A stretch of DNA of 64,000 bases. Source: Streptomyces sp. TP-A0356. GTDB taxonomy: Bacteria > Actinomycetota > Actinomycetes > Streptomycetales > Streptomycetaceae. The translations under genes were made by a program, and so were the position numbers. The DNA is taken from assembly GCF_001417775.1 (NCBI RefSeq), contig NZ_BBZJ01000012.1, forward strand, positions 62,001 through 126,000. The letters run 5' to 3'. Positions 25,875-34,075 of this stretch are shown piece after piece. The notes below the pieces were generated by a model. The model was not told the origin of the DNA and did not search any database. It saw only the letters and a program-made list of their open reading frames with translations. Numbering within the stretch: the first letter of the stretch is position 1; each line of letters begins with the position of its first letter.

Positions 25875-26108
25875 ATGGCGCAGTGCGAGGTCTGCGGCAA
25901 CGACTACGAGATGTCTTTCGAGGTGCACGCCAAAGGTGCGGTCCACACCTTCGACAGCATCGAGTGCGCCGCGCAGAGAATGGCGCCGATCTGCGAGAAC
26001 TGCCAATGCCGCATCCTCGGTCACGGCCTCCAGTCCGACGGGCAGTTCTTCTGCTGCGCGCACTGCGCCCGTCAGCAGGGCAAGGCGGAGCTCGTCGACC
26101 ACGCCTGA
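25875..26108 (+). CDS. Small Cys-rich metallothionein-like / zinc-binding protein
   Basis: 77 aa with nine cysteines and several histidines: CEVCGNDYEM, FDSIECAAQR, ICENCQCRILGHG and FFCCAHCARQ. The CxxC pairs, His and Asp fit a treble-clef or TRASH-like zinc site related to the prokaryotic metallothionein family. No signal peptide, so it is cytosolic. GAGGAG lies upstream of the ATG at a slightly long spacing. Probable role is metal buffering or a zinc-stabilised adaptor; no metal transporter is adjacent. Confidence 0.75.
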   Translation: MAQCEVCGNDYEMSFEVHAKGAVHTFDSIECAAQRMAPICENCQCRILGHGLQSDGQFFCCAHCARQQGKAELVDHA

Positions 26109-26853
26109 CCCGCGCCACCGGCGGTCGCACTCCTACCCGCAGCCGTCCGGACCCAGGGCCCAACGGCATCGCGGCCCCGCCCGCCCTGTGCGCGCGTCGG
26201 CCCTCTACGGCTGAACGACGGGACACCGCCGACAGCGGCGCTGCCCCCATGGTCAGCCGCCCTCACCCGTGGCTTCAGGACCACGCCGGCTCGCCGCCGG
26301 GACTCTGTTCGTCACCGTCCTGCAGCCACTGACGGCATCCGCGACGAGCAGCGAGGCGTTCCGGTGCTCGCCGATCCGCTGCTGGTCAAGGACTGGTGGC
26401 TGGTCCGGCCGCTGCGGCTGCCGAACTGGCGGACGCTGGGCGGGTGGCCGTGCAGCCGACCGGCTGGACGGCGCCTCGCTGCCCGCCGACCGGGCGGCAG
26501 GCGTGCGGCCTCTTCCGGCTGTCCCGCCCGACGGATGCGGGCCACTCACCGATCCGGACGTGCTCGCCGCCGCCCCTGGGATGCCGATGTCCTGCGGGGG
26601 TCCCAGACGCGGAAGACGCGCGCTTCCACGCCCTGGCCCTCTTCCCGCCGAGCCGGCTCAGCCGACCGCCACAACCTGGGCCGAGCATGCCCACAAGGAC
26701 ACCCGGAATGACGGAGCGTCAGCAGCCCCACGCCCATTGCGCGCAGGCGATCATCACATTTTCGGCATGTCGCTTATGGCATGAATTGCCACTGTCTGTA
26801 CTTTCGTGCACGCATCGGCTCACAGCCGGCGTCTCTCAGACAGGAGAAGTGAG
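26109..26853. other. Intergenic, possible decayed coding sequence
   Basis: 745 bp without a supported gene. A plus-strand frame near 26360-26450 reads LADPLLVKDWWLVRPLRLPN, which is protein-like for about 25 codons but has no plausible start or end. It may be debris of a lost gene. The final 90 bp are less GC-rich and probably hold the promoter of the gene at 26854. Confidence 0.35.
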
Positions 26854-27360
26854 ATGGATTACCGTTCCACCGCCGTCACCACCGCGATCGCGACCGGTGC
26901 AGCGATGGTGGCCTCCGGCATCACCTACGCCTCTACAGCCTCCGAGCCCATGCAGGCCGCCTCGGTGCAGCAGGCGGTCACGGCCACCGCGCCCCAGAGC
27001 GACAGGGGCGACAGGGGCGACGGCAACGAGGGCCGGCGCAGACGGGGCTACGGATTCGAGCACGAGGGCAGGATCCACATCAACGAGCGGGACTACGCCG
27101 CCTTCCAGGGCGGCTGCGTCACCGTGGTCAGCGGCCTCGGCGCCACCAGCCTCAACATCCGCAATGACAGCCGCAGGACCGTCGAGGTCTTCGACGGGGC
27201 CAACTGCGACAACGGCGCCCCCATCACCACCGTCGGCCCCCACAGCACCGCCTACGGGGTCACCCCCGCGGTGGTCGACGGCATCATCGTCACCAACGGT
27301 GTGGTGGGCAGCTTCAGGGTCGTCGGCCATGAGTACGAGATCCACTCCGAGGACACGTGA
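26854..27360 (+). CDS. Secreted hypothetical protein
   Basis: 168 aa from ATG 26854 with CAGGAGAAG upstream. The N-terminus (MDYRSTAVTTAIATGAAMVA) is a hydrophobic export signal. A charged linker rich in RGDRGD and RRRR follows, then a ~100-residue beta-rich domain: GCVTVVSGLGATSLNIRNDS, VEVFDGANCDNGAPI and GVVGSFRVVGHEYEI. The two Cys could form a disulfide. I do not recognise the family. No partner gene is adjacent. Confidence 0.7.
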   Translation: MDYRSTAVTTAIATGAAMVASGITYASTASEPMQAASVQQAVTATAPQSDRGDRGDGNEGRRRRGYGFEHEGRIHINERDYAAFQGGCVTVVSGLGATSLNIRNDSRRTVEVFDGANCDNGAPITTVGPHSTAYGVTPAVVDGIIVTNGVVGSFRVVGHEYEIHSEDT

Positions 27361-27508
27361 CCGAGTCACTCGCGACGCGGCGAAGTCGTCGCCGGCGAAA
27401 TGCGCAAGGACCCGCAGGAGATGTGCCGCGGGACGCGCGAGGCGGACCGGGATGGCGGAGGGCAGCCGCCGGCGCGCGGTGAGTGGTCGCGTCGGACGGC
27501 CCTGACCG

Positions 27509-27991
27509 TCAGGCGTAGATCCGGGACAGGATCTCGCGCCGTGTCACCTGGTCCGCTCCGGGATACACCACCACCACCGGAATGCCGCTCGGGTCGCGCC
27601 CTTCCACCAGGGAGAATCCACCGGACGTCCGCGCGGTCGAGGCGATGTGGGACGACCAGCCCTTGAGCACCCGCTCGCACCGACGGAGATCGTCGAATCC
27701 GGCGGCCACCCAGACCACGTACTGAACCCCGACGGAACCGACGAAGTGCTCGGCGTTGGCGCCGACGTCGCGCAGGTACAGTTGGACGTCGTCCGTGCCC
27801 ACGAGGAGGGTCGCGGTGGCCGAACGAACCGTGACCTTCATCAACAGCAACTCACGGTAGAAGTCCACACAGCGCTCAAGGTCGCGAACGAACAACACCA
27901 CCGATCCCAGCACCGGTCCTCGGGGCGTCGTCGGCGCATCAGCCGATTGCGCTGCCTCGGCGGCAGGCCCCTTCTCTTGGTCGTTGTCCAC
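27509..27991 (-). CDS. VOC (glyoxalase/bleomycin-resistance) superfamily protein
   Basis: 160 aa from GTG 27991 with GGAAG upstream. After a disordered ~25-residue N-terminus, one betaalphabetabetabeta module is visible: LGSVVLFVRDLERCVDFYRE, VTVRSATATLLVGTDDVQLY, then VQYVVWVAAGFDDLRRCERV and GFSLVEGRDPSGIPVVVVYP. This is the VOC fold of glyoxalase I, dioxygenases and drug-binding proteins. Metal ligands are not clear, so it may bind rather than convert its ligand. Alone on its strand, 340 bp from the next operon. Confidence 0.8.
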   Translation of the reverse strand: MDNDQEKGPAAEAAQSADAPTTPRGPVLGSVVLFVRDLERCVDFYRELLLMKVTVRSATATLLVGTDDVQLYLRDVGANAEHFVGSVGVQYVVWVAAGFDDLRRCERVLKGWSSHIASTARTSGGFSLVEGRDPSGIPVVVVYPGADQVTRREILSRIYA

Positions 27992-28333
27992 CGAGACTTC
28001 CGCTCCTTCGTGCCCCCTTCTGGTCAGGGCGTGTCACTTGCCGGGACGGCTCGAGCCGGGTCACCGGAACGTAGCCGGCCTGCGGGGCGATCAGGCCCAC
28101 GACGCTGCAGCGGCCGCTGACCCTGACGACCGTAAGACGTCTGCTGCGCGTGCCGTGGGCTCTCCGATCGGCGTGTCGCCAACCACACCGGATCGGGCGG
28201 GGGTCACCCGACCGGCCATGCGGACCCTCGCGGATGCAGCCGATGGCGGTGAGCCCGCGCCCCCTCCTGCGCCGGCCCGGGAGGCCCCTCCCCCTGTCAG
28301 CGACCCGGCCGCAGGGCAGGGGAAGTTCGGTGG
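27992..28333. other. Intergenic between the VOC gene and the AfsA operon end
   Basis: 342 bp. A minus-strand frame reads CSVVGLIAPQAGYVPVTRLE with good third-position GC but lacks a start, stop and ribosome binding site. I see no complete gene, only a possible coding scrap plus the VOC promoter. Confidence 0.35.
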
Positions 28334-29233
28334 TCAGGGCAGCAGCAGCGCCCTGACGACAAGGGCGAGGTAGGTCCCCAGGACGAAACCCATCGCCGTC
28401 GGCAGCGGCCAGCCGCCGCGGCGCGCGGCGAGGAACCGACGGGTTCCCCAGGCGGGAAGGGCCGCCGTCAGGCAGGGCAGCAGCCCGAGCGGGCCGTCCG
28501 GCGCGAACAGCAGGACCTGGCAGCCCACCGCCCCGGCCGCGAGGCCCGCGGCGATCGCCGCGCTGGGCCTGGGGCCGAGGTCGGCCGAGTACAGTCGGGC
28601 ACCAGGCTCCGCCTCCCACGCCGTCTTGCGGGCGACCTCGAAGTGCAGGAACACACAGGCGCACAGCGCGAGCAGCACCGCCCCGTGCCAGTCGGCGGTG
28701 ACCGTCCCGGCGACGACCAGCGACCCGTACACGTAGGCGCCGAGCAGCACCTGCACCGGATAGGTGACCGCGAGGTTGAGCAGCTGCCGGTCGCGTACGG
28801 CCGGCGACAGTCGCTCCAGGGCGGCAAGGAACAGTCCGTAACCGAGGGCCGCGAGGGCCAGCAGGACGGCCGTCGCCGACTGGGTGGCGTTCAGGGCCGC
28901 CACCACCGCGGTGATCGCGGCCATGGCCCCGCGGAGTTCGGTGACGGTGATCGCGCCCGTGACGAGCGGCCGGTCCGGATGGTGCACGCGGTCGTACTCG
29001 AAGTCCTTCTCCTCGTCCAGCATTCGCAGGAACAGCAGCACCAGTACGACGCTGACGCACCGCACCCAGGTGGCGCCGGACGGGCGCCAGGACGCGCCGG
29101 TCAGTGCCACCGCGGAGCCCTCCAGGGCGAGGACCCACAGGATTCCGTAGGTGGCGTAGACGTGGGGCCGGAACCTGCTCAGCAGGAAACGGCCCAGCCT
29201 GCCCGGTACTTGGGGCACGGCGGCGGTGGTCAC
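28334..29233 (-). CDS. UbiA-family membrane prenyltransferase
   Basis: 299 aa from GTG 29233, with AGGGGG 8 nt upstream. There are seven to nine hydrophobic helices. The first Asp-rich motif reads DEEKDFEYDRVHHPDRPL, matching the NDxxDxxxD site that binds the prenyl diphosphate through magnesium. The second site is less clear, around LYSADLGPRP. UbiA enzymes attach a prenyl chain to an aromatic or glycerol-phosphate acceptor in the membrane. Last gene of the six-gene operon, 53 nt after the AfsA gene, so the acceptor is probably the operon's product. Acceptor identity is inference. Confidence 0.82.
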   Translation of the reverse strand: MTTAAVPQVPGRLGRFLLSRFRPHVYATYGILWVLALEGSAVALTGASWRPSGATWVRCVSVVLVLLFLRMLDEEKDFEYDRVHHPDRPLVTGAITVTELRGAMAAITAVVAALNATQSATAVLLALAALGYGLFLAALERLSPAVRDRQLLNLAVTYPVQVLLGAYVYGSLVVAGTVTADWHGAVLLALCACVFLHFEVARKTAWEAEPGARLYSADLGPRPSAAIAAGLAAGAVGCQVLLFAPDGPLGLLPCLTAALPAWGTRRFLAARRGGWPLPTAMGFVLGTYLALVVRALLLP

Positions 29234-29286
29234 GAGGGTGTCCCCCTGTACGGATTCGTGCGGTGGTGTGGTGGTTGTGCCCGGGT

Positions 29287-30270
29287 TCAGGCGCTCCTGT
29301 GTGTCACCGAACCCGCGGAGACGCCTGCCAGGTCGGCCGTGTTCCGGTCGGCGAACCTGATCCGGGCCTCGGCGGCCAGAGTTCCGGGCTGGTGCAGAGT
29401 GCACTCGATGTCGGCGCCGTGCAGGACGGGAGTGGTCCTGCACACCAGGGGCAGGTCCATCTCGGCGAAGCAGCGGAACCGCGCCGCCAGACCGACCGGC
29501 AGCGCCGTGGGCGTGTGCACCGTGCCCGCGGCGACGGCGGCGGTCACGGCCAGTTGCCGGAATGCCTCCAGCTCCAGCATCCCGGGCACATGGTCGACCC
29601 AGTGGTCGTACAGGATCGGGTGCGCGGTCTCGGCGACCAGGCGTGCCGTGTACATACCGTCGGCCGAGGTGCACGCGGGGGAGATGACCGTGTTGGCGGG
29701 GTCACGCCGGCCGACACGTGCGGGATCGATGCGCGGTCCGGGCAGTGCGACGGGGGTTCGGGGCAGGCCGAGGGCACCGCGCTGCCGGGCCCGCATGCGT
29801 GTCCAGTCCTGCGGCCGCATCCAGGAATAGTCGATGCGGGCGAGCAAGGCCTCCCGTGTGCCGATGGACGCGGTGAAACGCAGCCGCAGGCCCGTCACCC
29901 CGGACCGGCTCCGGAACCGATGCTCGATACGGGCGCCGATGACGGTCTCGGTCGGAGTGTCACCGGACGCCAGGGCAGCCGGGTCCGGCACCTCGAACTC
30001 GACGGTGCGCAGCAGGAACTTATGGCCCAGCGGGACGTCGAGGTAGCGGTGGGCCACCACGAAGATGCCCTGCCTGCACGCCTCCAGCAACAACAGCGGG
30101 TCGTGGTGGGTGCGCGGGCCGAGGGTGTCGTCGTAGAAGGCGTGGAGGCGGGGGAGCTGCGCGGCGAGCAGCATCTCGTCCTCGCCGTGGCGCTCCGAGT
30201 CGGTCAGGAAGACCTCCGCGACGGAAGCGCGGTGCACGAGCTCCTTGGCAAGTGTCCGGGCGAACTGCAT
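29287..30270 (-). CDS. AfsA/ScbA-family gamma-butyrolactone (butenolide phosphate) synthase
   Basis: 327 aa from ATG 30270, with GAGGAG 7 nt upstream. It has two hotdog repeats typical of AfsA. Repeat 1 has ELVHRASVAEVFLTD and THHDPLLLLEACRQGIFVVA; repeat 2 has TSADGMYTARLV, DHWVDHVPGMLELEAFRQLA and ARFRCFAEMDLP. Characterised AfsA condenses a beta-ketoacyl-ACP with dihydroxyacetone phosphate, the committed step to A-factor-type signals. Unusually, no TetR-type butyrolactone receptor gene lies near. Instead it sits fifth in an operon with dikinase, nucleotidyltransferase, SDR, NDP-kinase-like and UbiA proteins. Confidence 0.9.
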   Translation of the reverse strand: MQFARTLAKELVHRASVAEVFLTDSERHGEDEMLLAAQLPRLHAFYDDTLGPRTHHDPLLLLEACRQGIFVVAHRYLDVPLGHKFLLRTVEFEVPDPAALASGDTPTETVIGARIEHRFRSRSGVTGLRLRFTASIGTREALLARIDYSWMRPQDWTRMRARQRGALGLPRTPVALPGPRIDPARVGRRDPANTVISPACTSADGMYTARLVAETAHPILYDHWVDHVPGMLELEAFRQLAVTAAVAAGTVHTPTALPVGLAARFRCFAEMDLPLVCRTTPVLHGADIECTLHQPGTLAAEARIRFADRNTADLAGVSAGSVTHRSA

Positions 30271-30280
30271 GGGCCGCTCC

Positions 30281-31228
30281 TCAGGTCAGGGCGCCGCGGG
30301 CGGCGTCCAGGTGGCGGCGCCACGCGTCCACGCCGGACCCGTCCAGCACCGGGCTGCGGCCCGGCTGTCGCATGGGCAGCACCTTGGATCCGACGATGAC
30401 GGTGTCCCACGGGTCGAGGTCGATCCCGTGCTCCCAGGCCGATTCCAGAAGGCCACGCGGTGTGGCGGTCGGGTCGGCGCCGCCGTGTCGGGAAACGGCA
30501 TCGCGCAGCCTTCCCACCGCGGGGTCGAAGTCGAGTTCACGGGGCTTGGTGGCCGCATACAGCCGGTCGACCAGCTCCAGGGCGTAGGCAGTGCGGTCCT
30601 CGTCCGCCAGCGCGCAGCGGAAGAGGCGGTCGCGCCCGGCGTCGCCGAAGTGCACGGCCAACTCCCGTAAGACGTCGGCGGGTTCGTCGGGGGTGTGCAC
30701 CAGGTTGAGCAGATAGCTGTAGCGGCCCAGGAGGTGGCGGAGCTGGCCGGGTTCCCGGGCGTCCGGGTCCGTGGGCCCCTTGAGCCGGGTGATGTCGACC
30801 GAGGCCGGGACGTCGAGCTCGTGATCGGGACGGACGAGCAGGACGAGGGCGTCGGCGTCCTCCAGGAAGAGCGCGGCGAGCCTCCGACGGTAGGGGGTGG
30901 CCAGGTTCCACTGGAAGTACCACAGGGAGCGGATCATGGTTCGGGTCAGGTGCGTGACCGCGGCGCCGACGATCCGGAAGCCCTGCTCGGTCAGCCACTG
31001 CACGGCCGTGTCCAGCCTGCGGGCCACTACGGCGTCCGGTTTCAGCAGCAGCGCGGCATGGCGGTGGGCGAAGCCGGTGACGTCGTCGGTGAGGGCGGCG
31101 AGCTGTTCGTAGCTCTCCTGGTAGTAGGTGTCCGCGCCGTACAGCCGCTGTTTGTCCGGGTGGCAGGCCAGCAGCGGTGAGACCGGAATGCCGTGCACGG
31201 ACTCGGCGAGGCGGGGATGGGTCGTCAA
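30281..31228 (-). CDS. Nucleoside-diphosphate-kinase-like protein with C-terminal extension
   Basis: 315 aa from TTG 31228, which has GGGAG 6 nt upstream and overlaps the TGA of the SDR gene (TTGA). Residues ~55-195 follow the NDP kinase plan: HAALLLKPDAVVARRLDTAV, EQGFRIVGAAVTHL, ADALVLLVRPD, ITRLKGPTDPDAREPGQLRH, and LNLVHTPDEPAD in place of NxxHGSD, keeping the catalytic His (His178). The helix after it, VLRELAVHFG, also matches. About 120 extra C-terminal residues have no recognised fold. It is twice the usual NDPK length, so it may phosphorylate or transfer to a substrate other than NDP. I infer a role in the operon's pathway. Confidence 0.7.
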   Translation of the reverse strand: MTTHPRLAESVHGIPVSPLLACHPDKQRLYGADTYYQESYEQLAALTDDVTGFAHRHAALLLKPDAVVARRLDTAVQWLTEQGFRIVGAAVTHLTRTMIRSLWYFQWNLATPYRRRLAALFLEDADALVLLVRPDHELDVPASVDITRLKGPTDPDAREPGQLRHLLGRYSYLLNLVHTPDEPADVLRELAVHFGDAGRDRLFRCALADEDRTAYALELVDRLYAATKPRELDFDPAVGRLRDAVSRHGGADPTATPRGLLESAWEHGIDLDPWDTVIVGSKVLPMRQPGRSPVLDGSGVDAWRRHLDAARGALT

Positions 31229-32301
31229 GGGGTACTCCCGTCGGTTCGGGCTGTGGTCGGCGCGGGCCCTAGGTAACCGGTCCTGAGGCACTGATCGAGG
31301 AGGCGGCGCAAGTAGGGCCGTCCGCCCGCGGGCGCCGGACGGCCGCTGAAGCCGGCGGCCTGTGTGGCGTCGAAATGGATGCGCCGCCGGAAGTAGGGGT
31401 CGTAGAAGGAGATCACCCGCTCGTAGTAGGGGCGTTCACGGTCCGACAGGGCCGATGCGGAGAAGGCGGACGGCGGGACGAACCTGGGCACCTGTAAGGA
31501 CGGGTACTCGGCGATGACGTCGGAGAAGTCCCGCAGGGTCAGCTCCTGACCGACGGCGTGCAGGGTGAGGCCTTCGGCGTCCTCGAAGCGGGTGGCGGCC
31601 TCGGTCACCAGGTCGGCGACGCGGTCGACGGGGACCAGGTCGAGGGCGGCGTCGTAGTGGCCGGGCACGGTGCGCACCAGGCCCCTGGTGAGGATCTTGA
31701 GTACGGGGTAGATGGTCTTGAAGTCGCGGACGCGGCCGGTGCGGGAGGCGCCGGCGACGATGCTCGGGCGTACCACCGCCACCGGCAGGCGCTCACCGGC
31801 GGCCTTGCGGACCATGGTCTCGGCGGTCAGTTTGCTCTTCTCGTAGTCGTTGCCGGGGTCTTGGCCGACATCGAGTTCGTCCTCGCGAGCTGTGCCCTCG
31901 CGTTCCCCGCACACATAGGCGGTACTGACGTGCACGAGCGGGGTACGGCGGGCGAGGGCGAGGTCCAGGACGTGCCGGGTTCCGGCGACGTTGACGCTCT
32001 CGTACCGCTCTTCGGGCAGGCCGAAGTCGGTGACGGCGGCACAGTGCACGATCCGGTCGGCGGTCGCGACGAGGCGCCGGTCGTCGTGGGTGAGTCCGAG
32101 CCCGGGACGGTTGACGTCGCCGGTGATCCCGGTGAGGGTGCCGGGGCCGGGGGTGAGCCTTCTGCCGTCGTTACGGACGATGTCGCCGTTGCGGTGCAGG
32201 AGCGCCAGCACGGTGTGGCCCCCGGCGGTGAGCCGGGCGGTCACCTCCGCGCCGAGCAGACCGCTGGCACCGGTCACCAGCACCGTCATCGTGTCGGCCA
32301 T
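31225..32301 (-). CDS. Thioester-reductase-like SDR (NAD-binding_4 family)
   Basis: 358 aa from ATG 32301, with GGAGG 8 nt upstream. Extended SDR: VTGASGLLGAEV nucleotide site at the N-terminus, IVHCAAVTDFGLPEERYESV, LVHVSTAYVCGE (active-site Ser/Thr and Tyr) and NDYEKSKLTAE with the catalytic Tyr and Lys. DFKTIYPVLKILTRGLVRTV and the C-terminal region resemble fatty acyl reductase or NRPS terminal reductase domains. It may reduce an acyl thioester, or the butenolide double bond or keto group made by the AfsA protein. A gap of 121 nt separates it from the upstream nucleotidyltransferase gene. Confidence 0.8.
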   Translation of the reverse strand: MADTMTVLVTGASGLLGAEVTARLTAGGHTVLALLHRNGDIVRNDGRRLTPGPGTLTGITGDVNRPGLGLTHDDRRLVATADRIVHCAAVTDFGLPEERYESVNVAGTRHVLDLALARRTPLVHVSTAYVCGEREGTAREDELDVGQDPGNDYEKSKLTAETMVRKAAGERLPVAVVRPSIVAGASRTGRVRDFKTIYPVLKILTRGLVRTVPGHYDAALDLVPVDRVADLVTEAATRFEDAEGLTLHAVGQELTLRDFSDVIAEYPSLQVPRFVPPSAFSASALSDRERPYYERVISFYDPYFRRRIHFDATQAAGFSGRPAPAGGRPYLRRLLDQCLRTGYLGPAPTTARTDGSTP

Positions 32302-32422
32302 CAGTCGGTCCTCCAGGGGATGCCTGTGGTCGGGAGCGGGCGGGCTGCCGGGAGTCGGCGTGCCGTCGTGGTGCGGCATGTGGTGCGGACGGGCGCGCGG
32401 TCGGGTGTCGTGCGGCGGGCCC

Positions 32423-34075
32423 TCACGCGGCCTGGTGCGGCTGGGCACCATGGCCGGCGAGCAGGTCGCGGGCCTCCTCGATGGGCAGTTCGGCGTCGAG
32501 ATATGCGCCGATGCGCAGCCAGTCGTAGCCGAGTTGCAGGGTGGCCCGCCAGGTGTCGGCGGAGTCGAAGGAGGAGGGGAAGGCCTCGGCGCCGGCCGTG
32601 TCCCGCACCAGGGCCACATAGGCGCGCAGCTCCGCGAGGAGGTCGTCGCCGCGCTCCGCCGAGTCGACGGTGCGCCGCAGCAGTTCCTCGGCGCGCGCCC
32701 GGATCGGCCGGACGGCGGGCGGCAGCAGGTCGATACGGCGTACCAAGTCGGGGTCCGCCGGCAGGGGGTGGACGCCGTACGCGCTGAACAGTCCGCGCAG
32801 CGCCGCGTGCACGGCACGGCGCGCGGCGAGTTCGGCGACCCGCCACTGACCGCGCTGGAGGGCGCCGGTCAGGTCCTCGATGGCGTTCTCGACGACCACG
32901 TTGGACCACACCAGGGCCATGGCGGCGGCGGCGAACCGATCGGCGGGCAGCGGCACCAGGTCGATGGCGTGGGGCCCGCTGACGGCCGCGCCGCGCACCG
33001 ACAACGGCGGCTGCACGGTGGACGGCGGCGGAGTGACGGGACCGGGCGGCGCCGCGAGCGGCAGCGACGGGGTGACCGTGCCGCCACCCTTCCACGCCAG
33101 TCGGATCAGCCCGTAGCGCAGGAACGCGGCCAGCCGCGGGCCGGCGTCGACGACGCCGGTGTCCGCGATCGCCGCCAGAACCTGGGGCAGCGGCCGCCCC
33201 AGGACGAGGGAGCGCCAGACGGCTGCGGCTCGGTCGCCCAGGGCGAACACCTCCCGGCGCCCGCGGATGACATGGACCCGCTCACCGGTCGACCAGGTGG
33301 TCACCCCGGCGACGCGTTCGACGGTGAGCCGTTCGGGTCGCCAGGGGACCCCGGTCAGACCGAGGTCTGCTACGAAGGCGAGACACGCGGCCAGATGGTC
33401 GCGGACGGCGTCGGCGTTGCCTGGTGCGGGGACGGCGGCTGCCAGTTCCCAATACCGGTCGCGCACGTCCGGCCGGTCGGTCCGGTCCAGCTGCAAGGAC
33501 AGCCACTTGGGTTCCAGGTAGGTCTCGCCCCGGCCGGCCGCCCAGGACTTGACCGTCTGCACGAGTCCGGCGCGGGTCCAGTCGACCACCTCGTCGGTGT
33601 CGCCGAGGCTCAGCAGCGCCATCGCGTGCCGGAGGGACTGCCGGGCCCGGTGCGCCCACCAGTCGGCGGCGATACGGCGGAACAGCTCGACGGGCAGCGT
33701 CGCCTTGACCTCGTCGACCAGGGCGTGCCCGCGCAGCGGGTGGCTGTGCAGCAGCCGCTGGCAGCGGTTGAGCAGGTCCTCGGAGAGCCGTCCGGGCCGT
33801 TTGGCCCCCTTCTCCAGGCTGCGGAACTGGTCGGCGAGTTGACGCACCGACCGGGTACGGATCTCCACGCGGCGGCCGTCCACGAAGAGCAGCGACGGCA
33901 TGGTCGGCAGGTCGTCCTCGGAGCGGCCGATGAGCAGGAAGTCGATGTCGGAGGACGGGTTGCCGAACCCCTCCGCGATGGAGCCTTCGAGCGCCACGGC
34001 CCACTCGGTGCCCCGGGGCAGTTCGGCGAGGGACTTGTCGAGCAGGCCTTGCAGTTGCTCCTCGGTGAGGATCAC
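32423..34075 (-). CDS. Nucleotidyltransferase-domain protein with central winged-helix-like segment
   Basis: 550 aa from GTG 34075, overlapping the dikinase stop (GTGA). Residues ~25-55 carry the Pol-beta nucleotidyltransferase signature VALEGSIAEGFGNPSSDIDF, with GS and the DxD metal pair, followed by a third carboxylate region (RRVEIRTRS). Residues ~265-330 (RREVFALGDRAAAVWRSLVL, ADTGVVDAGPRLAAFLRYGL) resemble a PqqD-like winged helix; this is a weak call. The C-terminal ~170 residues are helical and HEPN-like. It would transfer an NMP to a small molecule, protein or nucleic acid. Operon context favours a biosynthetic role over a toxin-antitoxin one. Confidence 0.75.
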   Translation of the reverse strand: MILTEEQLQGLLDKSLAELPRGTEWAVALEGSIAEGFGNPSSDIDFLLIGRSEDDLPTMPSLLFVDGRRVEIRTRSVRQLADQFRSLEKGAKRPGRLSEDLLNRCQRLLHSHPLRGHALVDEVKATLPVELFRRIAADWWAHRARQSLRHAMALLSLGDTDEVVDWTRAGLVQTVKSWAAGRGETYLEPKWLSLQLDRTDRPDVRDRYWELAAAVPAPGNADAVRDHLAACLAFVADLGLTGVPWRPERLTVERVAGVTTWSTGERVHVIRGRREVFALGDRAAAVWRSLVLGRPLPQVLAAIADTGVVDAGPRLAAFLRYGLIRLAWKGGGTVTPSLPLAAPPGPVTPPPSTVQPPLSVRGAAVSGPHAIDLVPLPADRFAAAAMALVWSNVVVENAIEDLTGALQRGQWRVAELAARRAVHAALRGLFSAYGVHPLPADPDLVRRIDLLPPAVRPIRARAEELLRRTVDSAERGDDLLAELRAYVALVRDTAGAEAFPSSFDSADTWRATLQLGYDWLRIGAYLDAELPIEEARDLLAGHGAQPHQAA

